DNA from: Prochilodus magdalenae
Taxonomy: Eukaryota; Chordata; Actinopteri; Characiformes; Prochilodontidae
NCBI GenBank assembly: GCA_024036415.1
Contig: JAMWET010001256.1
Span: forward strand, 456,501 to 520,500
Direction: 5' to 3'
Length of the DNA: 64,000 bases
Every line of letters begins with the position of its first letter. Position 1 is the first letter of the stretch. The position numbers were made by a program, and so were the translations under genes. Under the pieces are notes generated by a model. That model had not been told where the DNA came from and did not search any database. It saw only the letters and a list, made by a program, of their open reading frames with translations. This document shows, piece after piece, positions 37,684 to 52,893 of this stretch.

Positions 37684-40600
37684 AGTACGTGGTACACAGC
37701 TGTCACCTGTGGTAAGTAAGTGTATGTGAGTATATTAAGGATGGTAAGTACATATAGTATAGTGGCTAGATTAACGAAGGCTGTGAAATGGAGGGGCCAA
37801 ACGTTATCTGCCTGCTTGACTGAGGACACTTAGTATCTTCTCTGACCTTCTAAGATGCTTTACATACAAAAAGGGATTAGATGAATGCATGGATTACACT
37901 ACAGTGTGAAAGTTGAAAAGGCATCTTCCACTAAATCCCCTAAGTGGGCACATCTCACTAATTTTTAGCATCTCATTGCACCTTTATTCTTAATTCTGTG
38001 AAGGGTGTCCACTTTATTGCTTTGGACTTAGCTTATAAGGGTGGGCTTCAGAAAGAATCTCAAGAAAGCACTTAAAAAATGCTCTCCCTCTCTCACTTCA
38101 GCAAGCTCCTGTCCTTTGAAACCTCTTTGCTGTAAAATTCCATGAGTGGTCAATGGCGCCTCGCTCTGAATCGGTAATCTTTACCTTTTGAAATAAATAA
38201 GGCTGGATTGCTTAGAGATTTGGCCTCTGCCTAATGTAACCGAGTAGTCTCCCGCTCACTGAGAGGGATATAAAAGCCTGCTAGTTTGAATTGATCACAG
38301 GCAGACGAGGGAGAACACTGTGCTTTGTGAAACTCCCGGCACGCTGAAAAGACTCACCTGAAGATACAATGAGGTGTTTTTCTTTCTTTGTAGTTTTCTT
38401 TTAAAGCTTCCGTTTTTGCCACCCAAATCAAAGACAATAAAGCTTTCTTTTTTCCTTCCCCACTCAAGGCTGTATCTCCCACTGAAGTGGCTGCAGTGGT
38501 TCATGAGGTTGATTGCCAATTCAACGTTTCTTTGCTCATGTAACAGCTGCAAATGTAGGCGGGATAGTCTTGTTCTGCATGCGTGAGAACAGGTTCCGTT
38601 ACAAGGCAGTGACTGATAGTGCTTGGCCAAGAACTAATAAATAATCCTTATTAATAAATAAGGAGATAACTATGATTTTTGAAAATGGGTCAGCCTACCT
38701 ACCCTGTGCATAACTAAGAGGCTCTTTCTATTGTGCTGTTGAATAATAAAACTCGTATTGAGACTACAAACGAACAGACTCAAGAAGGAGGGTGTATCAT
38801 CTATGCATGAGTACTTATCCACCTATTCACTCAAAAAAAAAAAAACATCTATGCTGATGAATGATAGAATCTGAATAATATAATGTGGAGCTTTTCAAGC
38901 ATGCATAATTAATTTGCATTTAAGTAACTGAGTTCAGTTGTGTTCCTATTTAAATGCATGTACACTACAGGTGCTAAGGCAGTTAAATATGCATTAATGA
39001 GCTCGTTATGGCTTTTGTAGTGCTACAATGTAGTAGTGCTGCAAGGCTGCAAAGTGTTCATGCATAAGCACAATTGCAAATTCAAATAGTTAAGACAATA
39101 ATATATTAATACAGGAGTGCCTGCTTGACTTCTATACAGCAACAGAGGCTTCAAACATCATTAAAATCCCAGTTATTACAGCCAGAGATGAATAATATTA
39201 GTTTACAGTTAACTAATATGCACCTGATTCAATTTAATAGCCAATAGTTACCTGCTTTGTTGAGTTGATCACATCTTCAGTGGACAGCTGGTGATCCAGA
39301 CATGGTACCACTGCAAAGCAAGGTGTTTTTTCAGCGATGGCAGTGAAAATGGAACTGAAAGCCCTTGAGGGAGAACCAGTCCTCCACAATACACGACTCT
39401 TCACATCAGTCCACACCAATGAGAGTAGGAGGGACTCCACATGGAGAGCTCTACCTTCCTTGTTCCCTACGTCAGTGTGCTGGGAGGTGAGAGAGGACCA
39501 ACCTCTGGAATCTTTACTCCTACATCATGGGTGTATAAGTAACAAGAGCCACAGGTGGGCTACATGTGATCATGAAGCATCATGAATAATCAACATACAA
39601 GCCCCCGTTATAAGGCTTCCCACTATCATCTCCCCCATTTATTAATGGACCAGCAGAGTTAAGCAGAGCCATGCTGCTATGGCTGTGTGAGGAATAATGA
39701 GCTGGGAATAATGTGATCCAATACAAGAGTCAAGCAGCGTTTATTCGCAGTTTCATTTACAGAAACATAAAGACACAAAATTGCAGATAGATGTCTGGAC
39801 CAATTATAGCCGCCTGTCAACCTGCCACCTCATACATATTCAACAACACTGACATCTGCTGGCTGCCGGTGGACAGGACAGCTCTGTTAGTATTCACTAT
39901 GTACTGCCACAAATGCCAGGATAAAATCCAATTAGACCTGCGATTTGTTTTCTTTTCCATAACTACTCTTGTAATACAAATTAAATAAACATGATTCACA
40001 GAGAACGCTGTTCACGACTATATAACCATCTCTAATTCTTTGTAGTTCTATTGTTGGGCCAACAGGCCTGTATTAGATGAGGTGATAGTCACAGGATGTT
40101 TGTATTTGTAGACCTTGCAGAAAAAAAGTGACACAACTTTAAGCACCTGTTTACTCATTATCACTTTCGCGAACATGAGAGTAGTGATGTGAATTGAGCT
40201 GCCATCAGAATAAAACCCCATAATATCCAAAATGATAACTTTACTGGAAAAGGGAAAAACATACTTAATGTATTTCAATGGAGCCAGACTCTGTCTAAAG
40301 TCATTTTAAACTATTTCTTTGGTCCATTCATCACGAAACCTACACACTTTGTAAGCCAAAGATTTTTTTTTAAAAATCGACATTTAATGGTTGTGATGTA
40401 AACAAAGCCATCAAAGAGTGGTTTGGCGTGAAATGCTCCGTTCCAGAGAAACCTGCTGCGTCATAAATGTTTACAGTGGAACTGCATTTTGTAAAGTGAC
40501 TGAGCTCAATCATGTAACTCTGAAGATGAGATGGAGTGGCCCCAATGTAACTGTCCGACATCAGTTTGTGAACTTACTAACGCTCTTGTGGCTGAATGCA

Positions 40601-40953
40601 ATTAAATGCTCATAGCAATGTTCCAACTCTCTATTAATAACCTTCATTTTAAAGAGAAACGTTGGATAAGCAGGTGTCTACAACTCTTAGGACATATAGT
40701 GTAATTACAATGTCAAATAACTTTTGTTAAAATACATATGAGGATCTGAAGACCAACCTCAAAGTCCCCTACAACTCAGTATGCATGGATGGACCATGTT
40801 CCACTGAGGAGATTCAGTGTGGTCCTTCACAGTAACAACAGCCACCATAGGCAGTAGCCCACTGAGGACAGAGTTAAAGGACACACTCAATCTCGAGTTC
40901 AGTCTCAACTGTCTGCAGGTCATTATGGTCTATTTGTGGTGAATGATCAGGAA
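37684..40953. other. Intergenic region between the prlhr-like gene and ccdc32
   Basis: No supported coding exon. A TATAAAAG box on the plus strand (38269-38276) points away from the receptor gene. A minus-strand frame at 39234-39440 ends near a CAG|GTAACT donor-like site but matches nothing I know. Confidence 0.4.
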
Positions 40954-40954
40954 T

Positions 40955-43107
40955 TTATTTCTCTGGGCTTGAGCTCTCTTCCTCCTCAGGCTCTTCTGCT
41001 GTATGAGCTGTGCTGGATGAGTGCTGAGTATTATCTCTCTCTCTGCTCTGTGATGGCAAAAGGAGATACTCCAGCTCTTCTGCACTGATGGCCACCCGCT
41101 CAGGGGACAGCCAGCGCTTCAGTTGCTCCAAAGCACTGCCAATAAAAGAGAGACAGAACATTTCAATTTCATCCAAGGTACACAGCTGACAAGCAAAATG
41201 AGCTTCACAGAAAAGCCTAAAGTGCAGTATGTCCATTCAAAGTATGTACTGATTCAGTAATATGGTTGCGTGTAAAGTTTCCTTTGAGTAAACTCTGCTA
41301 TCCTATTAACGCACTAATGCAACACAATGTTGTCCAAGTTGTGCTATTATTTACACATCCAATCATTAAACTCTTATAACATCTAATCTTATAATGGACT
41401 GACGTTTTTGGGGAAATTATTGTGAAAGTAACTTTTAACATATGTTATGTTTTTTATGTTTTACACACTGTAGTTCACACTTACTGCTCATTCAAATACA
41501 CAGCAAAGTTGAACTGATACACTTTTACCAGACAAATACACTACAGAGAAAATAATTCAGGTCATAAAACCCTCCAGTGCATGTACATTTACATTGGTAA
41601 AGTTGAATAAGGAGAGTTTTATACACATAACTGAGCCTCTCAAAACATTCCTCCTATAAATACAAATCCTGCATTTACAAAAGAGACTGGCTAATTCCAA
41701 ATTCCTAGACTTACCTAATTGTCCTAACTTGGTAGCCTTTAAAAGGTACTGAACTGGCAACAGGCATGGATGATGTTCATCTAAAAATGAGGCTAAAGTT
41801 GGCTTCCTGTTCACTGATTCTTGCAAAAATCTGGAAAACAAGCAGTCGCACTGGAAGCCAACTTCAGCTCCCACATCTTTAAGAAGGTACTGGACAATTT
41901 AAATTCATATTTGGTTGCTCCGCACAATTCACTCCAGACAGTTTCTCAAACCTTAGACAGGCAATCGAGGATCCTTTCTAAGGATCTAACATTGAAGAGA
42001 GAAGCAGTTCCACCTTTATTAGCATCACAACACCAACAGCGACCTGTAAGTAGCAGCCATGTTGTGTTATCGCCGTTAGTGGGTTGAAGCAGATCATCTT
42101 TAACTAAAGGTGTCACTGTAAATAAAGATTTTAACTTATTTTGTGTGGATGTCGAGATCGAAAACTCTCAAGTTACTAATGTTAGCATAGCATCCTAAAA
42201 ATTTTTAGGATCTCGTATACATACACAGAGACTTATATAATCTTCTTATCTGCCTGTTTACAATCAGAGTAGAGCTCATGAATATATCCACCAGCTTACC
42301 AAAACAGGACCAGTGCCAAATTATAGGGTGTAAAGGACATGTAAAACACCAGCTGGGCATTTTGACCAAAGTCACACACCTTTTATGTAGAACGTCAGAG
42401 AACTATTTAAAATACTGAACACACACATACTGTGGCACCTTTACCTGAAGCTAGTGTGGCCACAATACAAGCTTTCAAACTAACAGGTAAGTGTTTTATG
42501 TTTATTATTGGAGGATGTGTTCAAAATGCTCAAACACATTAATCCAGGAAGGTCGTATTGTTAAACTGTTTGTATGCTGAATTAAACAATGATCCGGAAT
42601 AAAACAGACAAATGAGTGGACATGTACTAAAATCAGTTTAGACTCTACTTGCCTTTGATCTAGATCTCCTTCTTGGAACAGCTCTGAAGTCTGGGCATCA
42701 TGGAGAAACCTGTCCCAGCATTCCTTCTTGGCCTGGGACAGGGAACGGAGCATCTCCCTGGACGTGACCTCGCTCGACTGTCCTTTAATTCTTTTCAAGC
42801 GGTTTTCTGCAATGCAAAGCTTCCATGAACTAAACGGTAATTGGAAAGCTAGCTAAGTGGTAAAGGGGAATGGTATGGTACCTAAACTGGCGATGTAAAC
42901 ATCGGAGTCTGCCATTGGCTCCCACTGGCTGAAGGCAGCACTGGAAGAACTGGAGTTCTGGCTGCTCTCCTGGGACTGAGGCTGGAATGAATCTGTGAAC
43001 TGTCCATCATTTGGTCCCTGCTCCCCCGGCTCAGGGAGATTGGAACATATCTCAGACCAAAGGTCTCCACTGGACCGGGTCTCGAAATTATCGGAATCCT
43101 CGATCAT
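40955..43107 (-). CDS. ccdc32: Coiled-coil domain-containing protein 32 (186 aa, three coding exons)
   Basis: Coding exons, read on the minus strand, are 43107-42882, 42806-42653 and 41135-40955. Phases join cleanly to give 186 codons plus TAA; human CCDC32 is about the same length. Diagnostic stretches are SGDLWSEICSNLPEP near the N terminus, DSDVYIASLENRLKRIKG (68-84), REMLRSLSQAKKECWDRFL (92-110) and ALEQLKRWLSPE (128-139), followed by an acidic Ser/Glu-rich tail. The family is known as a small cytosolic factor that helps assemble the AP2 clathrin adaptor; loss causes a human developmental syndrome. Intron 1 has a normal G|GTACCA donor. Intron 2 has a GC donor (AAG|GCAAGT at 42652-42651), which restores the expected Ser-Ala-Leu-Glu join. 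A noncoding first exon probably ends at 43271 (TTTTTCAG|GTAAGA) and joins at 43129 or 43125. The stop codon overlaps an AATAAA hexamer (40959-40954). Confidence 0.92.
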
Positions 43108-43435
43108 GTCTCTGCTAGACCTTGCTGGGCTAAGGAAACAGATCATGTGTTAAAACACAAACACTGTATTGAACTAAAATCTGGACTCAGTGGGTTTAAC
43201 GTCAGCTCGCTATGTCTGCATTTAGCAGATAGCAATTAGAGATATAAAACCAGCAGTTTCTCTGTCTTACCTGAAAAACGTGGTTAATTCTCACCGAAGA
43301 GATTTAAGCGGATATGTAAGTCGGTGAATTAACACAGAAAATTCATCCTCGCTTTTTTCATAGAAGCCAGCCTTTCCTCGGTAAACACAGATAAGTATTA
43401 CTACTCTACGTGCTACCGGCAGCGATTAAACACTC

Positions 43436-43500
43436 TGAAATTTGATTGGACAACAGATGTGTCAATCAACTCATACGTTAATCTGATTGGTTAAGAATTG
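43436..43500 (-). promoter_or_regulatory. Probable ccdc32 promoter with two CCAAT boxes
   Basis: Two GATTGG sequences (43444-43449 and 43485-43490) read as CCAATC on the minus strand. They lie about 170-220 bases upstream of the inferred noncoding-exon donor at 43271, a suitable place for a TATA-less housekeeping promoter. The sequence to the right (43500-44050) is richer in G+C and CpG than most of the window and could also serve the rightward pcmt gene. No transcription start is visible. Confidence 0.4.
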
Positions 43501-44523
43501 GAGCTGAGGCTTTCTCTTCCGTGTGCGCGTTCATGAATGTAGCCGTCTGTAGGGTGAAGTTTATATAAGGTGTTTATATGTATAGTCCTTCTTTAAAGAG
43601 GTCCAGTATTAAACCCTACAGATGAAAATGAAACTGTGGAGACGTCAAGCTTGCAAAACGTCCATGCTCAGACGCTAGCATGTCGCTGTTTATGCTCGGA
43701 TGCTAGCTTGCTGCAGAACTAGACGTGTTGGCTTGTGGAGCGCGTTCATGGACAGCACGGCTCTCTCGCTCAGCTGCAGGATTCTCCGCTAAATTGCTGA
43801 TAACTGTGGCACTATTAATATTCGCTACTCATTAATTTTAGTTTCGCTGTAGCATACACAGATATAATGTGACGACCATGTGATTTTCTAAAGGTTTCTG
43901 CCGCCCAGTCTCTCTTACGCCATACTATGGTGCCTCTTTAATTAGGCCAGTGTTGGACTGCGGAGCTGACGGTGAATGCTGAACTCAGCACTAGTCTGGG
44001 CTGCGGCAGCGTCTAGGTAGGCTCAGTAATGTCGGCGCTGAATGTGAGCTGTTCTGTCTATACTGCCATGATCAAGTGAAGCTGTGGTCATTTTACCCTG
44101 GCTGACATGTCCACGGCTTGCATGCTTAAAACTTTGCGTTCACGATCAGGTTGCACAAATCTGCCTTCTAATGGTATAGTAATACTACAGGGCTTTTTGG
44201 TAGGTACGAGTCTTACAATTGGACAGGACAGTTCCTCTAGGTTATTATTTTGCGCTGCAGAAGTATTACTGATTAATAAAATGCTGCAGGAATATTATAA
44301 TGATTATACTATAACCACTGTGAACAGGAATATAATAAAACTTAGTTTGTAGTAATATTACCGTAGACTGGTTATATAGAGAAATACATGACTTTTGGAT
44401 CTATGGGGTGAAACTACAAGCCTTACCTTAATCTAGATATCTAATCGTTATAGATGTCCTCTTTTCTTTTGGTAGAGAGGTCATGTCTACCGATAAGAAA
44501 ACCTATTAATACCACCAATTATT

Positions 44524-44527
<4 letters not shown>

Positions 44528-44603
<76 letters not shown>
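44528..44603. repeat. (TA)n microsatellite upstream of pcmt
   Basis: About 76 bases of alternating TA, some 690 bases before the pcmt start codon, followed by an (ATT)n run at about 44669-44699. Confidence 0.95.
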
Positions 44604-44608
<5 letters not shown>

Positions 44609-44665
44609 ATCATTAGTATTATCAATTTTAATATTTCTAATTACTACAACTATTAATAATAATGA

Positions 44666-44668
<3 letters not shown>

Positions 44669-44697
<29 letters not shown>

Positions 44698-44699
44698 AT
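44669..44699. repeat. (ATT)n microsatellite
   Basis: About ten tandem TTA units just after the TA array. Confidence 0.9.
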
Positions 44700-45170
44700 T
44701 AATATATCAGAACTGCATTATCACTATACGTTCCCATAGTCATCTACAATAGTCATCAAAACCTCCTCTATATGTAATATATAAAACTTATGTAGTGAAT
44801 GTTCTGTTGTAAACTATGCATGTCTGCTGATACATAGTCATTTCATTTTAGTGCATGAATGTCCTGACATGTTTTGCAAATGACAAATAAACTTAAACTT
44901 GAAATTTGAAACTTGAAATGTAGAAACTCAAACTAGACTGAATAACACTTGTTACCCTATAACACTTATTGTGATAGTTACAAATGAAGAAATATATATA
45001 TATGCAAACAAATAATACAAACAGATAAATTAAATGCAGTGTAGCCCTGCATCGTCTAAACATTCATACATACGTCATATAGCAAGTCAAAACATCTGAT
45101 ATATTGTGTATTTGTAATTCTTATTAGAGTCTAGTAGAAATTACAGTTGTTCTTTTTCATGAAGGGATTT

Positions 45171-45192
45171 GTGTGTGTGTGTGTGTGTGTGT
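45171..45192. repeat. (TG)n microsatellite
   Basis: About eleven TG units, 100 bases before the pcmt start codon. Confidence 0.9.
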
Positions 45193-45291
45193 TTGTATTA
45201 TAAATTATACTAACTGCTAGTGTTAATAATGTACAGTACAATGTTAAGAACAGAATTTTAAAAATCTGATGCAGGTGGTTCTATTCAGGAA

Positions 45292-48507
<3,216 letters not shown>

Positions 48508-48989
48508 TTGCAGTGTGGTTGCCCCTGCAGGAGGTGGCTCTGGTGTTGCAGTGCAGCACACACTTAGGGAAGAGTGCAGGCCTCTCCTCTTCTCCTCTCA
48601 ACCTGCTGCTTAGCAACACACCTGCCAGCTTCCCTTGCCATCCTGTTTACTGACTAAATACAGAGATTTGCAGTGTACCATTGATGGACGTTCCACTAAC
48701 TGCTCTCATTTGATATTTAATTGGTTGTGTTCTGGATTCTTCATAAACTGGTTGACTGTATGTATTTTCCTGAAAAGGTTTTTTTTTATCCTTTTGTATC
48801 CCATTATGTTTCATAATCACCATCTGTGCTTTCCAAAAGAGTTGTTGTTTTCTAAGAGTTGCAAACCGAGCAGTTGAGCTAATTGCAGACAAGAATTATT
48901 TTCAGAATGAACCCATTAATGTCCACATCAGAAGTGTTTCATTTCCTTAGTCTGTATGCTATCTTGTCTGAGTACGAATCTCATACTCT

Positions 48990-49265
48990 AGTAGTTATAT
49001 TGGTGGTCTGTCTTCCAGCGAATAAGGTCCTTCAAGCTCTACACAGACTGGCTACACTTCATCCCTTACAGCCCTACATACTCACACTCACAGGTCCACC
49101 AGTACTGGTTTCAAATCACTCTAATACCAGACTGACCCGAACATTCAATTCTGAGGCTCAGACTTCGGAATCCCTTCACAACTTCTGTGACTGTTCTTAT
49201 CCTCATCTTAAATCAGACCTTTTCTCTTATTCATCTCTTTCTCCTAGTCGCTCCTTTTTGTTCAT
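48990..49265 (+). mobile_element. Possible non-LTR retrotransposon 3' fragment
   Basis: An open frame contains LQALHRLATLHPLQPYILTL, then RLTRTFNSEA and LKSDLFSYSSL, recalling the end of L2/RTE-like LINE ORF2 proteins (R.FS.AAPRLWNSLP ... FKS.LKT.LF). No other part of the element is visible. It lies just after the pcmt 3' end. Confidence 0.4.
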
Positions 49266-49349
49266 TGTAAAGCAATATTAAGTGTGAAAATAATAATAAT
49301 GTTAGTGGGAGTTTAAAAGTAATTTCTTCATAAGCACAATTGGTGAATA

Positions 49350-49350
49350 A

Positions 49351-49383
<33 letters not shown>
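49350..49383. repeat. (AAT)n microsatellite
   Basis: About eleven AAT units in the pcmt-rpusd2 gap. Confidence 0.9.
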
Positions 49384-49734
49384 TATTCACCAGTTGGTAT
49401 TAAGAAGAAATTTCTCAACCCCACTGACATATTTTTTGCAAGATTTTTCAAAGAATGAGATATTCTGATATCCTGACCATAGGTAAGAGCAGAATTTATT
49501 TACATAAAAGAATGAATGATATTATTAAGATATTACTGAATGAAGCCCATAATTATTGTTGATATTATTAAAACTTTTTCCAAATCTGTCGTATGGCTAA
49601 AAATGGCTAAAAAGTGAGTTTGGTTCACTTATTATATTAGACATTGAGTCACATGGAAATACCTGTTTTTTAACAAAACTAGGAAACATCCTGTTTTGAT
49701 GAATAAAAATAAAAAGGTTCAGTAACTTAGACCA

Positions 49735-49870
49735 CTGCATGCCAGGTCCAACTACTCCGCTCATTAACACCCCATTAGTGAGCTACAGCGGCTGTGTTAA
49801 AGCAGGAAAAGCACTAAAGTGCAGGACAGTGGGTCTTCAGATTCCACAAACCAGGATTTATCAGTTAGCC
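49735..49870. repeat. Diverged family C-like repeat
   Basis: TGTGTTAAAGCAGGAAAAGC followed by ACTAAAGTGCAGGACAGTGG resembles the interior of the 32,486 hairpin (TGTGTTAGGGCAGAGGAAGC). The inverted ends are decayed. Confidence 0.4.
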
Positions 49871-50071
49871 TGATCCCATATCATTGTCCTGATGCTGAAT
49901 CTCCAATAGCTCCATACTCATAGTGCACTCTCTAAGATTTTGGTTTCTACACCCAAATGCACTGAATTTAATAATGTGATAATTTTATTATTTAACGAAT
50001 TAACGTGTTGTGTTTTTATTGTATGGCATTTGAATGTATATACATAGATTTAAAAAACTGTCTTTTCATGA

Positions 50072-50091
50072 GACGTCAAAGTACGACGTCA
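50072..50091 (+). promoter_or_regulatory. Paired CRE/ATF-like motifs in the rpusd2 promoter
   Basis: GACGTCA occurs twice, at 50072-50078 and 50085-50091, 13 bases apart and about 80-100 bases before the rpusd2 start codon. The following 80 bases are CpG-rich. The motif matches the core bound by CREB/ATF factors; use in this promoter is inferred. Confidence 0.4.
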
Positions 50092-50170
50092 TCACAATGC
50101 GACTAGAAGGCGATCGCGTGTGTGTTGTGGTTCGTGGTGCGGCATGTTTCGGCCGACAGCGTTAAAGTGA

Positions 50171-52893
50171 ATGTTAGGACGGTTAAACTTACACGCTCTC
50201 TCCGGTCGTTGTGTTAGGACTGGTCATGCCTCACACAGCTGTCTGTCACTGTGGGAAGGTCTCAACATAAGAAACGCAGCACAACTGAAGTCTTCCTACC
50301 GGCCAGGTGTACAGAGCGCTACCTCAGAGAGCAGCGACATGGACAGGACCGAGGAGCCCGTCAGTGAAACTACACCGGGCCAGGCAGCGAGAGATGGAGG
50401 AGTGCAGGAAGACCGTACAGGAAAGCGGAAAAGCGATGATACCGGCGAGCAGGAGAGAGCCACCCGCGGTAAGAGGCGAAGGGGTGGCGGGGGTAAACAG
50501 CTACGGCCCGGAGAGAGGTACGTCCCCCCTCCTCAGAAACGCAACCCAGGCGTGAGCTTCAGCCAGGAGCATTTTGCTGAAACCTCGTATTATTTTGAAG
50601 GTGGGCTTCGGAAAGTGTACCCGTATTACTTTGACTTTAAGACCTACTGCAAGGGGCGCTGGATTGGCAAAACTCTGCTTGAAGTCTTCAGTAGCGAGTT
50701 CCGTGCTGAGCCGCTGGACTACTACGAGAAAGCTGTTAAAGATGGGCGCATCCGGTTGAATGAAGAACCGGTGGATAACTTAAATATAACACTGAAGGTA
50801 AGAAAATACATGTGCTCACTATTTACGAGCAGATACGGGGAACGTTACACCCAGCAAGATTTCTGAGTTAGCCAAAGTTAGCTGGTTGACCTGCATATTC
50901 TTGTTTGATCGAAATGGTTTAGCTGGTCAGATGATTTGTTTGACCAGCTAGTTAAACAGCATAGACTGGCTGGATATTCAGCTTGTCTATGACCAGTGGT
51001 CACCAACCCTTCTCCTGGAGATCTACTGTCCTGCACGGAGTTTATATCTAATACAATGCCACCTGACAATTATGCATCTGATTCAGCCAATCAAAAACTT
51101 CTGAAGAAGATTATTAGCTGGAGCAGTTAGGGTAGATTGTGGCGGGACCCAGACACTGCAGGAAAGTAGATCTCCAGGATCAGGGGTGGAGACCTCTGAC
51201 CTAGACCATCAAAAACCTGCTTAGACCATCTTATACCAGCTGAATATGAGTCACAATGTTTAGTGTTGTTGGCTAGGAATCTTCCTCTGCTTTTTTTTTT
51301 CTTAAAAGGGTGCTGGTTTAGGGTCTGTTGTTCGTAAGGCCATAATAAATGAGAGGAATTTGATCCTAAATCTGCACTACCCAAAAAGCTTTATGAAAAC
51401 TTTCCATGATATGATTTAAACGGTTAAATATCCTTTTCTCTAGAACAACGACTTCATGAGAAACACAGTCCATCGCCATGAGCCGCCTGTTGTTGGTCGG
51501 CCGCTGGAGGTTTTAGTGGACGATGGTGAAGTTGTGGTTGTGGATAAGCCCGCATCACTACCTGTGCATCCCTGTGGACGCTATCGGCACAACACAGTCA
51601 TCTTCATTCTGGGGAAGGAAAGAGGCCTTTGTGGCCTTCACACGGTGCATCGTCTGGATCGCCTCACGTCTGGCGTTCTTCTGTTCGCTCGTACTCTGGA
51701 GGTGTCAAAGAAACTGGACCAGATGGTCCGGGATAGACAGGTAGGATGAACACTGCAAACTCCTCATATTAATGTGCATTTATACAGTGATTTAAATATT
51801 CTTTTATAATCACATTATTTTTTTTATTAATATGGAAAAAAATAAATCTTTAGTAATATATATTCTGCAATCAAGACATTCCCCTGATACATGATATGCC
51901 TCAGAATATTTGTTTCTTATATGTTTAGTCAGTCTAAACTCACCATCAAATTCGTCATCATCACTGTTTCTAGTAACCTCTATCTTCTTTCCCAATAGCA
52001 TAATCATAATAATAATAATCAAGTAAACGAACAGATTTTATTTAAAGGCTTTACTGATAAATACTTTCATTTGTTTTGTGCAGTTGGAGAAGGAGTACGT
52101 TTGTCGTGTGGAAGGTGAGTTTCCAGATGGTGAAGTGGTGTGTGAGGAACCCATACTGGTTGTGTCTTTCAAAGTGGGTCTCTGCAGGGTGGATCCAAAA
52201 GGCAAAGAATGCCGCACAGTTTTTCAGAAGCTCAGCTATAACGGCCATTCTAGTGTGGTGCGCTGCCTTCCACTCACAGGGCGCACTCATCAGATTCGCG
52301 TTCATCTCCAGTTCCTGGGCTTCCCCATCCTTAACGACCCCATTTATGGGTCTTCTGCATGGGGCCCCAACAGGGGCAAGGGAGGTTTGGTGGGTATGAA
52401 TGATGAGGAGCTGCTGGAAGCCCTTCTTGAGGAGCATCGATCAAAGGAGAGTTTGCACCTATTGGACATTCCAGATGAGGTTATATCACTAAAGAGTGGT
52501 TCAAAAGCAGATACAAGTGGCAATGCTTCAGTTAACAGCGGTCTGCAGGTTGTGCCCGCTGTAAGTGCTGCCTGTGAAGACGGTTTCTGTAAACTGCCTG
52601 GAGCATCGCTACAGGCAGGGGATTCTGAACCAAAGACCGCTTCAAATGGCACGGAGGCAGAAAAAAATGGTGCACAGACAGAACGGAGCAATTCCGAATC
52701 TGAGGAATCCTACAGAACTGCAAGTGATAAGGTTGTCAAGGATCATCTGTGTGGAGAGTGTAAAATTGTGCGACCTGACCCTACAGAGAAGGAATTGATT
52801 ATGTACTTGCATGCTTTACGCTACAAGGGTTTAGATTTTGAATACTCCACACAGTTGCCTGATTGGGCTAAAGAAGATTGGGAAGAGGATTAA
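50171..52893 (+). CDS. rpusd2: RNA pseudouridylate synthase domain-containing protein 2 (577 aa, three exons)
   Basis: Coding exons are 50171-50797, 51444-51740 and 52084-52893, all joined in phase 0 with GT-AG introns. The product is a RluA-type pseudouridine synthase. HFAETSYYFEGGLRKVYPYY precedes an S4-like segment (about 180-225). VVVVDKPASLPVHPCGRY (239-256) is followed by HRLDRLTSG (278-286), where D281 is the expected catalytic aspartate, and LTGRTHQIRVHLQFLG (372-387) is the second core motif. The C-terminal end resembles human RPUSD2 (CxxC, then HALRYKG and DWxxD), after a low-complexity Ser/Glu-rich linker. The first 40 residues are rich in Arg, Leu and Ser with almost no acids, which suggests mitochondrial import from Met1; Met57 would give a form without it. 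Target RNA cannot be read from sequence. AATAAA signals follow the stop by about 136 bases. Confidence 0.95.
50985..51210. repeat. Short hairpin repeat in rpusd2 intron 1
   Basis: AACCCTTCTCCTGGAGATCT at the left and AGATCTCCAGGATCAGGGGT at the right pair as inverted ends. The interior has a CTGTCCTGCA block and its approximate inverse. MITE-like; related in plan to family C. Confidence 0.65.

Larger units (their letters stand above)
43272..45291. other. Divergent intergenic region between ccdc32 and pcmt
   Basis: Likely contains both promoters. 43,500-44,060 is relatively GC- and CpG-rich, with a donor-like GTCTAG|GTAGGC near 44,013. An acceptor-like TATTCAG ends at 45289, three bases before the pcmt ATG, so a spliced noncoding leader is possible. 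44,400-45,200 is simple repeats and AT-rich sequence. Confidence 0.4.
48508..50071. other. pcmt 3' side and rpusd2 upstream region
   Basis: Holds the LINE-like fragment (48990-49265), the (AAT)n run and a diverged hairpin repeat. Nothing else recognised. Confidence 0.45.

Noticed and set aside
39234..39440. A coding exon upstream of the prlhr-like gene
   Set aside because: A donor-like site follows, but the protein is unknown and PRLHR coding regions are usually single-exon; at most a UTR exon.
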